Source of the DNA: Streptomyces sp. AM 4-1-1
GTDB taxonomy: Bacteria; Actinomycetota; Actinomycetes; Streptomycetales; Streptomycetaceae
Assembly: GCF_029167625.1 (NCBI RefSeq)
Contig: NZ_CP119145.1
Span: forward strand, 2,170,001-2,234,000
Direction of reading: 5' to 3'
DNA length: 64,000 nt
The notes beneath the pieces are model-generated. The model was not told the DNA's origin, did no database searches, and saw only the letters and a program-made list of their open reading frames with translations. Shown piece after piece: positions 1-8,867 of this stretch (positions within the stretch are counted from its first letter, which is position 1; each line of letters starts with the position of its first letter). Made by a program: the position numbers and the translations under genes.

Positions 1-40
1 ACCGGACGCCCTTGCCTCCGGCGAGTATCACTGCGTGCAT
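1..40 (-). CDS. Sugar-phosphate nucleotidyltransferase, 5' end only
   Basis: Only the first 13 codons lie in the window. They read MHAVILAGGKGVR, the signature opening of NDP-sugar pyrophosphorylases (LAGGxGxR nucleotide-binding loop), which join a sugar 1-phosphate to a nucleotide. A purine-rich ribosome site (AGGAGACAGGAAG on the minus strand) precedes the ATG at 40. The gene runs leftward out of the window, in the same direction as the sugar dehydratase/epimerase upstream of it, so it probably supplies an activated sugar to the Pel-like polysaccharide locus. Which sugar and nucleotide it uses cannot be judged from this fragment. Confidence 0.75.
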   Translation of the reverse strand, partial: MHAVILAGGKGVR

Positions 41-328
41 GGTGGCTTCCTGTCTCCTGTGGCTGTCGGGGTGGGGACCGGGCGGGCGTGCCCCGGTCCC
101 CCACCGTTGCCGAACTGTCGGACGGCGTACGGCGGTCTGCCGGACGCCGGGGGCGCCGCACGATGGTGGTCCGTCGGGCGGCGCTGGTGCCGGACGACGG
201 TCCGTCGTGCGGCGGGGGTGCCGCACGACGGTTGTCGTACGGCGTGATCGGCTGCCGATTCGTGCGGGTGCGGTGGTGCGTGTGCGGTTGTGCGGGATCG
301 GACGCAGTACGTGTGCGGTCGTGCGGGA
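41..328. repeat. Intergenic degenerate repeat tract
   Basis: No gene seen. The stretch is made of loosely repeated 10 to 16 base motifs such as GTGCCGCACGACGGT and GTGCGGTCGTGCGGGATC, several copies each with small changes. It separates the nucleotidyltransferase from the epimerase, both on the minus strand. Confidence 0.5.
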
Positions 329-1339
329 TCAGACGTTGTAGACGCCGGTCTTGTACCGGGCGAGGTTGGCCGGGTCGCGGAAGAAGGCGGCCGTGGCGGC
401 GAGGCCGCTCTCCAGGTTGTGCTCGGGTGCCCAGCCGGTGGCCTCGCGCAGCCGGGTGGCGTCCGCGACGAGGCGCATGACCTCGGAGTCGGCTGGGCGG
501 ATGCGCTGTTCGTCCTCGGTCACGGTCAGTTCCGCGTCCATGACCTTGCCGATCAGCCGGACGAGGTCACCGATCGAGATCTCCTCGCCGGTGCCCGCGT
601 TGAAGGTGCGGCCCACGACGGCATCGGCGGGCGCGGTGCCCACGGCGAGGAAGGCGCGGACGGTGTCGGTCACGAAGGTGAAGTCACGGGTGGGGCGCAG
701 ATCGCCGAGTGTGATGGTGCGCGAGCCGGCGGCGACCTGGCCGATGACGGTGGGGATCACGGCCCGCATCGACTGGCGGGGACCGTAGGTGTTGAAGGGG
801 CGCAGGGTGACCACCGGGGTGCCGAAGCTCGCGTGGTAGCTGTCCGCGAGCCGGTCCCCGCCCGCCTTGGACGCGGCGTACGGGGACTGGGTGTTGATCG
901 GGTGGTCCTCGGTGATGGGGACGGTCCGGGCCGTGCCGTACGTCTCGCTGGTGGAGGTGTGCACCAGCCGGGGCGTACCGAGGGCGCGGATCGCCTCCAG
1001 GACGTTGAGGGTGCCGGTGACGTTGGTGTCCACGTAACTGTGCGGGGCCTGGTACGAGTACGGGATCGCGATCAGCGCGGCCAGGTGGTAGACGGTCTCG
1101 GCGCCGTCGGCCAGGGCCCGGACGGAACCCGGGTCCCGGACGTCACCGAGGACGACGTCGACCTGGTCGAGGACGTCGGGGGCCAGGGACTCCAGCCAGC
1201 CGTAGGAGGAGAAGGAGTTGTACTGGACCATGGCGCGGACGCGGTGGCCGGAGGCCACCAGGGCCTCGGTGAGGTGCGAGCCGATGAAGCCCTCGGCTCC
1301 GGTGACCGCTGCGAGCGGTGCGGATGTCACGGAAGTCAA
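329..1339 (-). CDS. NAD-dependent sugar dehydratase/epimerase (SDR, LegB/GDP-mannose dehydratase-like)
   Basis: A 336-residue extended short-chain dehydrogenase acting on a nucleotide sugar in the cytoplasm. Near the N-terminus it has the Rossmann dinucleotide motif TGAEGFIGSH, followed by RAMVQYNSFSSYGWLE, a stretch typical of LegB-type 4,6-dehydratases. The catalytic pair appears as SPYAASKAGGDRL (YxxxK). The start taken is TTG at 1339 because AAGGGA lies about nine bases upstream; GTG at 1330 is the alternative. It sits between the nucleotidyltransferase and the Pel-like membrane protein on the same strand, so a role in making the sugar donor for this polysaccharide locus is inferred. Dehydratase versus epimerase activity cannot be settled from sequence alone. 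Confidence 0.85.
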   Translation of the reverse strand: MTSVTSAPLAAVTGAEGFIGSHLTEALVASGHRVRAMVQYNSFSSYGWLESLAPDVLDQVDVVLGDVRDPGSVRALADGAETVYHLAALIAIPYSYQAPHSYVDTNVTGTLNVLEAIRALGTPRLVHTSTSETYGTARTVPITEDHPINTQSPYAASKAGGDRLADSYHASFGTPVVTLRPFNTYGPRQSMRAVIPTVIGQVAAGSRTITLGDLRPTRDFTFVTDTVRAFLAVGTAPADAVVGRTFNAGTGEEISIGDLVRLIGKVMDAELTVTEDEQRIRPADSEVMRLVADATRLREATGWAPEHNLESGLAATAAFFRDPANLARYKTGVYNV

Positions 1340-1654
1340 CTGGGTGTCCCTTCGATCTTGAGGTGGTGCGTCGTGCGTGGCCGGTGCCGGGCGACCGGTG
1401 GTGCGTGGTCGGTGCTGCGTGGCCGGTGCTCGGTGGTTCGGTGGGTACGGGGGTACAGCGGTACGGGGACGCGGTGTCGGCGGTGCGGGCGGCCCGGTCG
1501 GCCGTCGTGCCCCGTGCGGTCGTGCTCCGTACCGTGGCGTTCGTCGTATGCGCCGTGTGCGCCGTGCGTCACGTATGTGCCGTTCGTGTCGTGTGTGCCG
1601 TCCCGTCGGGGCAGGGGCGTCGTGCCGTGGTACCTGGGTCGGTGCCCGCGCCGG
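1340..1654. repeat. Intergenic degenerate repeat tract
   Basis: No gene supported. Two low-complexity blocks are visible: 1365-1450 with repeated GTGCGTGGCCGGTG-like units, and 1545-1615 with repeated TGTGCCGT/CGTGTGCGCCGTGCG units. The open frames here have no codon-position bias and no family resemblance. The block probably holds the promoter of the epimerase gene, since that gene's ribosome site lies at its left edge. Confidence 0.45.
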
Positions 1655-3433
1655 TCAGGCGTGGGCGGTGGGTCTGCCGAGCAGCCGCAGCGCGCACACG
1701 GCCAGCGCGATCGCCGCCCCGCCGCAGTACAGCCGCAGGGCGAGCGGCCCCTCCGGTACGTCCAGCAGGCGAATGAGCGCGACCCCCGCCGCGGCCGTGA
1801 CACAGATCCCGGCCGGGAGCCAGGCGATGCCGAACGCCTGGAGCAGCAGCGCCGTCCACAGCGTCGCTCCCAGCGCGGTGAGCGCCACGGGATCGGCGCC
1901 GGTCAGCAGCGCCGCCGGGACCAACGGCAGCAGGTAGCACACCAGACAGAGCGCGAGCACGGCCGCCGACCGCAGTTGGAAGCCGCGCACGGTCTCGGCC
2001 GCGCGCAGCGCGGACACGGACAGGCCCCGGAAGCGGTACAGCAGCCACTCGGCGGGACCCATGCTGAGGGTGAGGGCGACGATCGCCAGGGTGTGGCCCT
2101 CTCGTCCCGCGAAGGCCACGAGCAGCCCGGCCGCCAGGCCGAACAGCCCGTACGGGACGGAGCGCAGGAGCGGGCCGGGATCGCCGGACACCGGCGGCGC
2201 CTTGAGCTTCTCCCGTACGACATGGGCCGCGGCCACCGCCGACGAGACGAGGGTGAGCAGCGGGATGCCGATCCTCAGCGGCGGGCCGGGCTCCCACCAG
2301 GGCAGCAGTGCCACGCCCACGACGAGCGGGACGAGGGTGCACAGCAGGAGGCGTTCCCTGCCGAGGACCAGCAGGACGCCCGCCGCCGCGAGGTAGCAGG
2401 ACTGGCCGACCGCGAAGACGGCCGCGGAACCGGGTCCCGCGACGGCCAGCCCGGTCGCCGATGCCAGGGCGGCGCCGACCGGGGCGCCGATGAGCATGGT
2501 CCGGCCCGCCTCGCGCGGTCCGGTGGCGAGCCGCAGGTAGGTGCGGTGGCCGAGGGCCTGTCCCCAGGCCCAGGAGAACAGTCCGGCGGCGATCAGGGCC
2601 AGGGCGTCCCGGTCGCTGTGCCACATCTGCGGCATCAGCAGGTAGGCGAGCGCGGGCAGTGCGAACAGCGCCCCGCGCAGGGCGCACCGGATGTGGTCGG
2701 GTGCCCAGGGGTTGGGGGGCAGGGGCGGTTCGGGGAAGCTGCGCGGCACTCTGTCGTAGAGATCGGCGGCGAGCGAGAACAGGTCCGGGTGGCCGTACTT
2801 CTCCTGGATGACGTCGCTGGTCAGGCCCTCGGACTCCAGGACCGCCGCGACTTCGTAGGCGTGCACGGCGGGGCCGATCTGCTCGGCCAGTTCGGCCGCC
2901 AGCCGGTCCACGGGCGCGTCGGTGCGCGAGCGCTGCGCGGGGCGCAGGAGGCGGGGCAGCCGCAGCGCGAGGGTCATCTCCTTGGCGGGTACGCCGCGGG
3001 GGTTCGCACCCCCGCCCCTGGCGGTGCCCCGTCCGGCTGCCGGGTCCGGGAGCTTCGCCAGCTTCAGGGCGAGGGTGTCGTCGCGCAGCCGTTCGGCCGC
3101 CCGCTCCTTGGCGGTCCTGCGGTCGCCGGCCGGCGTGCTTCTGCCGCTTGGCGTACCCGGGCCGTTCGCCGTGCCTCCGCCGTTCGCCGTACCCGGGCCG
3201 TTCGCCGTGCCTCTGCCGTTCGCCGTACCCGGGGCGTTCGCCGTTCCGGGGCCGTTCGCCCTCCCCGGGCCGCCGCGTGCCGGGCCTTCCGGGTACGCCG
3301 GTCCCGCGGTGCGCGCCGGAACCTCGGGGCGCGCGGGCCTCCGGTCCCACCGCGGCCTGGGGGGCTTGGCGAGTCGCATGGCGAGGGTGTCCTCGCGTCC
3401 GCCGTCCGGTTCCAGGGACATCGGGCCGCTCAT
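1655..3433 (-). CDS. Polytopic membrane protein of the Pel-like locus with repetitive N-terminus
   Basis: A 592-residue protein whose ATG overlaps the pelF stop (ATGA), so the two are translationally coupled. Residues 1-200 are cytoplasmic and low complexity: a run of GTANGP-like six-residue repeats (about 58-95) and three copies of a short motif, DTLAMRLAKPP (15-25), DTLALKLAKLP (119-129) and MTLALRLPRLL (153-163). From about residue 220 onward roughly twelve hydrophobic segments follow, the number expected of a PelG/Wzx-like flippase or export partner. Known PelG proteins are shorter and lack such an N-terminus. An export role beside PelF is inferred from context; sequence identity to PelG was not tested. 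Confidence 0.7.
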   Translation of the reverse strand: MSGPMSLEPDGGREDTLAMRLAKPPRPRWDRRPARPEVPARTAGPAYPEGPARGGPGRANGPGTANAPGTANGRGTANGPGTANGGGTANGPGTPSGRSTPAGDRRTAKERAAERLRDDTLALKLAKLPDPAAGRGTARGGGANPRGVPAKEMTLALRLPRLLRPAQRSRTDAPVDRLAAELAEQIGPAVHAYEVAAVLESEGLTSDVIQEKYGHPDLFSLAADLYDRVPRSFPEPPLPPNPWAPDHIRCALRGALFALPALAYLLMPQMWHSDRDALALIAAGLFSWAWGQALGHRTYLRLATGPREAGRTMLIGAPVGAALASATGLAVAGPGSAAVFAVGQSCYLAAAGVLLVLGRERLLLCTLVPLVVGVALLPWWEPGPPLRIGIPLLTLVSSAVAAAHVVREKLKAPPVSGDPGPLLRSVPYGLFGLAAGLLVAFAGREGHTLAIVALTLSMGPAEWLLYRFRGLSVSALRAAETVRGFQLRSAAVLALCLVCYLLPLVPAALLTGADPVALTALGATLWTALLLQAFGIAWLPAGICVTAAAGVALIRLLDVPEGPLALRLYCGGAAIALAVCALRLLGRPTAHA

Positions 3434-5019
3434 CCGGCCATCTCCCCGAGTTCGGCGGCGGCCGGGTGCCCGGACGGGGCCGCGGCCCCGACCAGTCTCG
3501 GCTGCCTGGCGGGGACGCGTACGGGCAGTGCGGACAGCACCGGTCCCGCCGGGTCGGTGGCGGCCGGGCGGGAGCCGTCGCGTGCGCAGAGTTCGAGGTA
3601 GATCGCCCGGAAGGTGTCCACGGTCTGCCGGAGGGTGAACTGCTCGATCACCCGCAGCCGGGCCGCCTCGCCCATCGCGGCGCGGCGCGGCGGATCGGCC
3701 AGCAGTTCCAGGGCGGCCGCCGCCATCGCGGCCGGGTCGCGGGGCGGGACCACCAGGCCGGTGGGGCCCACCGCTTCGCTCACCCCGCCGACGTCCGTGG
3801 AGACGGTCGCGCGTCCGCACGACATCGCCTCGATGAGGGTGAAGGGGAACCCCTCGCTGATGCTGGAGAGCATCACCACGTTGCCCGCCGCGTAGGCGTC
3901 CCGGATGTCGTCCACCCGTCCCTCGAAGGTGACGGCGTCGGCGTGGCCGAGGGAGGCGGCCAGCTTCTCGCACCGCTCGCGGTACGCCTCGCCACCGCGC
4001 GGGGTGCCGCCGAATATGCGCAGCGCCGCGTCCGGTCGTTCGGCGCGGACCTGCGCGAACGCGCGTATCAGCGTCTCCAGGTCCTTGATCGGGTCGACCC
4101 GCCCGGCCCAGCTGAGGGTCGGCCGGTCCGGTTCGGGTCCGGCGGGCGGGAAGGCGGCCGGGTCGACGCCGTTGTAGACGGTGCGGATGAGGTTCGGATC
4201 GGCGCCGCCCTGTTCCTCCCAGAGCCGGTTGTAGCGGTTCCCGGGGGTGATCAGCGCTGCCCTGCGGTACGTCTCCTCGGCCAGCAGCCGGAAGAAGCCG
4301 AGCAGGACGGCCTTGACGGGCCAGCGGTACGGGGCGGTCCGGTAGCCGAGGTACCGCTCGCGGAGGTAGACGCCGTGCTCGGTGAGGAGCAGCGGTACTC
4401 CGTGGAACTCGGCCGCGGCCAGGCCGGGGAGAGCGGCGACCCCGCCGCTGACCGCGTGGGTCACGCCCTGTTCGGGCGGGCGCGCGGCGAACGGCCGCAG
4501 CGCGTGTTCCAGGAGGCCGGTGGCCGTGACGGCGTCGTACAGGGTGGGGCGGGCCTCGCGGACGGGGAGCCCCTTCCGGTTCCAGACGGCGGTCAGGACG
4601 CGTACCGCCTGGTCGTCGCGCAGGGCGGGGCTGAGCACACCGTCCTGTGCGGCGCGGGCCAACTCGTAGAGCCCGGGGGCGAATCCGGCCTCGGCGTCGG
4701 GGTCGAGCAGTGCGGTGAGGAAACTCTCGTACGCGGCCATGAGCCTGCGCAGCCGACGGCCGCGCGGCGCGGAGCCGTCGGGGGCCGGTCCCCACATGGG
4801 GACCGAGGTGACCTGGGAGACCTGGGCGGGCAGGTCCCATACGGTGCTCTCACGACCGGTTCCGGTCACGGCTATGACGTCGAACTCGATGTCCGGCATT
4901 CCGGCGACGAGTTGATCGCACCAGACGCTCACTCCGCCATGGCTGTGGGGGTACGTACCTTCGGTGAGCAGGGTGACACGCGCGGCGTCGGCGCGCGGCG
5001 CGGGGTGACGCAGGGGCAT
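3430..5019 (-). CDS. pelF: GT4 glycosyltransferase PelF
   Basis: A 529-residue cytoplasmic glycosyltransferase of the PelF type. It opens with VTLLTEGTYPHSHGGVSVWCDQL, the glycine-rich acceptor-site loop characteristic of PelF. The C-terminal half has the GT4 donor-site EX7E motif in EGFPFTLIEAMSCG. In Pseudomonas PelF uses UDP-N-acetylhexosamines to polymerise the Pel exopolysaccharide; Gram-positive homologues occur in shorter Pel-like clusters. The gene is followed with a 4-base overlap by a multi-TM membrane protein and preceded by a secreted deacetylase, which fits a synthase-export-modification unit. No recognisable PelD-type c-di-GMP receptor gene is seen in the part of the locus inside the window. 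Confidence 0.9.
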   Translation of the reverse strand: MPLRHPAPRADAARVTLLTEGTYPHSHGGVSVWCDQLVAGMPDIEFDVIAVTGTGRESTVWDLPAQVSQVTSVPMWGPAPDGSAPRGRRLRRLMAAYESFLTALLDPDAEAGFAPGLYELARAAQDGVLSPALRDDQAVRVLTAVWNRKGLPVREARPTLYDAVTATGLLEHALRPFAARPPEQGVTHAVSGGVAALPGLAAAEFHGVPLLLTEHGVYLRERYLGYRTAPYRWPVKAVLLGFFRLLAEETYRRAALITPGNRYNRLWEEQGGADPNLIRTVYNGVDPAAFPPAGPEPDRPTLSWAGRVDPIKDLETLIRAFAQVRAERPDAALRIFGGTPRGGEAYRERCEKLAASLGHADAVTFEGRVDDIRDAYAAGNVVMLSSISEGFPFTLIEAMSCGRATVSTDVGGVSEAVGPTGLVVPPRDPAAMAAAALELLADPPRRAAMGEAARLRVIEQFTLRQTVDTFRAIYLELCARDGSRPAATDPAGPVLSALPVRVPARQPRLVGAAAPSGHPAAAELGEMAG

Positions 5020-5122
5020 GAATGCGCTCCACGGCGGGAAGAGTGCGGCGGGCGTGAGGGTCCTGTCCGCCGCGTGACGGACAGGACCCGGTTGCCGGGA
5101 GGATGTACGGACGTGCTGTCGC

Positions 5123-7312
5123 TCAGTGCCCGACGACGGCCATCGGCCGCAGCAGCGCGGCGGGGACGGGCGTGCGGGGGGCGATCCGCACGGGCGCGTG
5201 TTCCGCGCCGTGTGCGGTGCTGCCCCTGGGCGCGGTGGCGAGGGGAGCGAGGGCGGGGGGCAGGGACAGCGTGATGCCGCCGCTGCCGGCGGTCGGGGTG
5301 GCCCAGCCGGAGACGGTTCCCGCGTACGGCTGGCCGAAGGCGGTGGGACCGGCCGGCAGGTCGCGGACGCTGCCCGTGGGCATGGTGGCGGTGACGTCGA
5401 GGCCCGTGGGGGCGTTCACGGTCACGGCGTCGCCGATGCGGTAGGCGTTCGCGGTGCCGTTCTTGACCGCGGTGTCCCAGACGGCCCGCTTGCTCAGTTC
5501 CTTGCCGATGTCCTTCATCCGGAGGTTCACGAGCGGGGTGTTGGCGGCGTACAGGCCCTCGTACGTGTTGAGCACTCCGTCGAGCACCGGGTAGCCGATG
5601 CGGTCCTCGGCGAGGTTCGACTGGTGCATGAAGTGCGGGCGCGGGTCGTTGGCGAGCACATGGCTCAACGCGATCCGGGTCTCCAGCGGCACGATGTAGT
5701 CGTCGTAGCCGGTGGCCGTGTCCAGCGGGGCGTCGAGGCAGGTGGTGTTGGCCAGGTCCTCGCAGATGCCGCTGCCGCCCTGGGCGCGGCTGGTGTACAG
5801 CCAGTTGTACTCGTCGACCTGCTCGGCGACGTGGCCCGCGTTGTAGAAGATGTTGATCGGGTACCGGGCGACGGTGAGCGCGGGACCGACCGGGCGCTGG
5901 CTCGGGTCGCGTGACATGTCGGAGCCCAGCCAGGCGATGTTGTTCGCGGCGAGCGCGGGGGCGAGGTTGGGGTTGTCGTTCGGCTGCTGCGGCGACAGCT
6001 TCAGCCCGGAGTGCTCGCCGGTGACGAGTTCGTCCGCCTCCAGCGGGAGGCCGGCCTGCTCGCCCCACTGCTGGTTGTCGGAGATCTGGTGGGAGATGAA
6101 GGACTGGCTGACGTACCGGGTGCTGCCGTCGGGATTGGTGGCGCACTTCCACGGGACGACGGTGACGTCCTGCTCGCAGCCGAGGAAGGAGTGGTCGTAC
6201 GTGTGGTTCAGCCAGCGGAAGTCGGCGCGCTTGGCGATGAACTCGTCGGCGGTGGCGTCGGTGTTGTCGTGCTCGTCGCGGTACTCGTCGCTGCCGCCGC
6301 CGTTGTACGCCATGTCGATCTTGAAGTTCCGCTGCTCGGACCAGGTGGCCGCGTTGCGGACGTCGTCGACCGTCATCCTGATCGGGTCGGAGGTGCCCTG
6401 GCCGGGCTGGCAGTCCACGTCACCGGGGGTGCAGTTGAGCGTGGAGTCCCAGCGGTCGTCGGCCGCGAACACGTCGTCCACGTGGACGGCGAAGTAGTTC
6501 CGGGACGCGCCGAGGCGCACTCCCTGGGTCATCCAGTCGACGATGCCCCGGGCGAGCAGCCGGAACTGCTGCTGGTACTGGCTGTACGCGAAGGTGACGA
6601 CCAGTTCGCGGCGGTTGTCGTGGCGGTACTCACCGACGAGGGAGCCGCGGGTGGTGGTGCCGGGGACCTGCGCGTCGACGTACGAGGTGTAGTCGGCGCC
6701 GACCGCGGGCCGGGCCAGGTAGCCGTAACTCTCGGAGACAGTCGGTGAGTTGTCCTCGAAGGGGACCGCACCGTCGAGGTAGCCGAAAGCGCCGCTCTTG
6801 CCGGCGGTCGTCACCTGCGCCTGAAGGCCGTCCAGTGTGCCGCTGTAGCCGCCGCTGATGGGCACGGGCGTCTGGAGTCCGGCCTGGGGCCGGGGGTAGG
6901 TGTAGGCGTCGACCTGCGGGATCGCGTACGTCTTCTCGTAGTCGGCGAGTGCCGTCATCTCGTACGAACCGGAGCCGAACGGGCTGTCGTTGGGCAGGAC
7001 GACGGCCTGGTACTTGGCCCGCGGCCGTCCGTCGACGGTGTCCGCCAGGAAGGCCGCGTTGATGACGGGCCGCCCGGTGTCGAGCAGGTTGACGAGCGTG
7101 TACGGGGTTCCCGCGCCGTCCAGCTCGGCGGCGATGGCGGAGGTGGCCGGTCCGCCGTCGGAGAGGATCAGGACGCGCAGATCGACGCGGGGCGCGGGTG
7201 CCGGTTCGTCGGCGAGCGCGGGGGCGTTCGGTAACGCCAGCGCGAGCGCCAGCACTCCGGCACTGAGCGCGGTCGCACGCAGGGTGCGTTTGGTACGTAT
7301 GGAGCGTTTCAT
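5123..7312 (-). CDS. Secreted PelA-like polysaccharide deacetylase
   Basis: A 729-residue secreted protein. The start at 7312 is fixed by GGGAGGG nine bases upstream and by a clear Sec signal peptide (MKRSIRTKRTLR, hydrophobic core, cleavage near ALADEPAP). A CE4-like deacetylase centre is visible: AVHVDDVF (metal and catalytic Asp) and LNHTYDHSF (HxxxH zinc pair), with a later histidine in FMHQSNLAED. The N-terminal region LRVLILSDGG resembles the glutamine-amidotransferase-like fold seen before deacetylase domains in PelA-type proteins. It lies upstream of pelF on the same strand with a 100-base gap. Removal of acetyl groups from the exported polymer at the cell surface is the inferred role. 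Confidence 0.8.
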   Translation of the reverse strand: MKRSIRTKRTLRATALSAGVLALALALPNAPALADEPAPAPRVDLRVLILSDGGPATSAIAAELDGAGTPYTLVNLLDTGRPVINAAFLADTVDGRPRAKYQAVVLPNDSPFGSGSYEMTALADYEKTYAIPQVDAYTYPRPQAGLQTPVPISGGYSGTLDGLQAQVTTAGKSGAFGYLDGAVPFEDNSPTVSESYGYLARPAVGADYTSYVDAQVPGTTTRGSLVGEYRHDNRRELVVTFAYSQYQQQFRLLARGIVDWMTQGVRLGASRNYFAVHVDDVFAADDRWDSTLNCTPGDVDCQPGQGTSDPIRMTVDDVRNAATWSEQRNFKIDMAYNGGGSDEYRDEHDNTDATADEFIAKRADFRWLNHTYDHSFLGCEQDVTVVPWKCATNPDGSTRYVSQSFISHQISDNQQWGEQAGLPLEADELVTGEHSGLKLSPQQPNDNPNLAPALAANNIAWLGSDMSRDPSQRPVGPALTVARYPINIFYNAGHVAEQVDEYNWLYTSRAQGGSGICEDLANTTCLDAPLDTATGYDDYIVPLETRIALSHVLANDPRPHFMHQSNLAEDRIGYPVLDGVLNTYEGLYAANTPLVNLRMKDIGKELSKRAVWDTAVKNGTANAYRIGDAVTVNAPTGLDVTATMPTGSVRDLPAGPTAFGQPYAGTVSGWATPTAGSGGITLSLPPALAPLATAPRGSTAHGAEHAPVRIAPRTPVPAALLRPMAVVGH

Positions 7313-7420
7313 TCGGTGGATTCCCTCCCCAGTAGGGCCCGACCGGATCTCCCGGCCCACGGGCCCTCCCCCCAGCGCGACGCCCGCTCCCTCACGGAAG
7401 TCGGCGCCGAGCACTGACAG

Positions 7421-7466
7421 TTCACATAATGATCCAGTCGTGCGCGTTTCGTGTGACTGTTGTGAA
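7421..7466. promoter_or_regulatory. Nested inverted repeat upstream of the deacetylase gene
   Basis: In an unusually AT-rich patch 110-155 bases before the deacetylase start, TTCACA (7421-7426) pairs with TGTGAA (7461-7466) and, inside it, CAGTC (7435-7439) pairs with GACTG (7455-7459). Position and composition fit an operator or promoter region for the Pel-like operon. The factor is unknown and no match to a named Streptomyces box was recognised. Confidence 0.35.
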
Positions 7467-7600
7467 ATATGACAGATAATTGTGGGCGACTTCGCGACGA
7501 CCGCGGGGCAACTCCTCCGGAGCGGCATCCGGAGGGCGGTCCGCGAAGGCCCACCGCGCACGGCCCGCCCCCCTTCGGAGCGGGCCGCCGATCGGCGAGG

Positions 7601-8140
7601 TCAGGAGCGGACGGCCTCCGGAGCGGGAGGAGTCACGCAGGTCACGCGGGTGCTCGGCGCGTTGAAGGTGCCGTCCTTCACGCTCTGGCCATAGTTGTAC
7701 TCGTAGTACAGGTACGAGTAGAACGCGATGTCCGCGTTGCAGCCGGAGTCGGCGGCGATCTGATACGTGAGTGTGACAGTCCGGCTCGCCCCCGGGGCGA
7801 GCGGAATGGCGTAGTTGACGCCGAGGCTGGTGGTACCGGTGCCGGTACACGTGACGCCCTCGGAGGTGCAGGACGTGAAGCTGTACTTCACGTCGGTGCG
7901 CTGGGCGGTCAGCCAGGTCGGCTGGAGCGACTGGTAGACGAACCAGATGTCCGTCGTCTGGTTGTTGGTGAGCGTCATCGTGATGTCGACGCTGGACCCC
8001 GGGGTGGCGGTGGTCTGCGCCACGGCGAAGGACAGATCGGGGGTGTCGTCGGCGCTGGCGGGTTGCGCCATGCCGAGCATGGCGAGGGCGAGAGCGATGA
8101 TCGCGGTGAGACCGAACCGTCTCAGGTGTGTGATTCGCAT
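7601..8140 (-). CDS. Small secreted protein of unknown function
   Basis: A 179-residue protein with a textbook signal peptide (MRITHLRRFGL, then an alanine/leucine-rich core, cleavage near QPASA-DDTPD). The mature part, about 150 residues, looks all-beta: alternating polar and hydrophobic stretches such as SVDITMTLTNNQTTDIWFV and SRTVTLTYQI, as in CARDB/DUF11-like sandwich domains, and four cysteines that could form disulphides. It is on the same strand as, and upstream of, the Pel-like deacetylase, separated by 288 bases. It may be an extracellular matrix or surface component, but no family is confidently recognised. Confidence 0.75.
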   Translation of the reverse strand: MRITHLRRFGLTAIIALALAMLGMAQPASADDTPDLSFAVAQTTATPGSSVDITMTLTNNQTTDIWFVYQSLQPTWLTAQRTDVKYSFTSCTSEGVTCTGTGTTSLGVNYAIPLAPGASRTVTLTYQIAADSGCNADIAFYSYLYYEYNYGQSVKDGTFNAPSTRVTCVTPPAPEAVRS

Positions 8141-8768
8141 GGCGGGAGGCTAGGAGACCGTCCCGCCCGCCGTCTGCACCACGGCCACCCGGTCGGCCGT
8201 CCCGGTCGTCCGGAATTGGAGGGTTCCCCAACGGGTGAAAGTCCCCTCATTCATATGATCGCACCAGGTAGCGCGGCGCACACGGTGGGTAGGAGAGGCC
8301 GCCGCCGAAGTCGTCAGGACGTACGAGAATGGCGCGATCCGGTCCCGCGAGGGAAAAGTGGGGCGAAGAACGCCCGATATGCGGACATGACTGCACCGGC
8401 TTCGGCACATGCGGACCCGATGAACGGGGTCGCGCGGTGCCCGCGACAGCGGATTCCGGACACCGCCACGGCCACCGCGCGGAACGCGACCACCCGTGCC
8501 GGGCCCCGGGCGCCGTCCCTCCCGACTGTGCCACTGGGCACGCACGTGTGTCATGGGCACATGCCCACGTGCCCCGGACGCCAGTGGGACCGGTGTGACC
8601 AGCGGTGCGGCCGCGCGGCCGGGAGCCGGCGTACGCCGACCGGCCCCGGTCGTGCGCCCGGTCGGCCGGAAGGCGCGCACCCCGCCCGACGGGCACCACG
8701 CGCCGGTCCCGCCCGGACCTGACCGGTTTTCCGCCAATTCCGGACCGGGACCCGTGGCGGCGGTCCTT
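8141..8768. other. Intergenic region, no gene supported
   Basis: About 630 bases without a convincing gene; the open frames lack codon-position bias and ribosome sites. It contains the promoter side of the secreted-protein gene, and a dense set of inverted repeats at 8536-8574 (outer GGGCACG/CGTGCCC, inner GGGCACATGCCC) whose role is unknown. Confidence 0.5.
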
Positions 8769-8835
8769 CCGGCCGCGTGGAGGACCCCGGTGGGCGGCTC
8801 GCCCGCCGTCCGACCGGGGCCCTCCACGCGGCCGG
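8769..8835 (-). terminator. Strong hairpin terminator after the phosphatase gene
   Basis: CCGGCCGCGTGGAGG (8769-8783) pairs perfectly with CCTCCACGCGGCCGG (8821-8835). After one mismatch a further six pairs form (CCCCGG/CCGGGG). It begins 33 bases beyond the stop of the minus-strand gene at 8868. There is no clear U-run, as is common in Streptomyces. Confidence 0.75.
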
Positions 8836-8867
8836 CCGAGGACGACGACGCCCGGCCCGCCCGCGCG

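Noticed and set aside
290..3601. Very long open frame on the plus strand opposite the Pel-like genes
   Set aside because: It is the antisense shadow of GC-rich codons of the real minus-strand genes. It has no family resemblance, and its composition is dominated by Arg/Gly/Gln.
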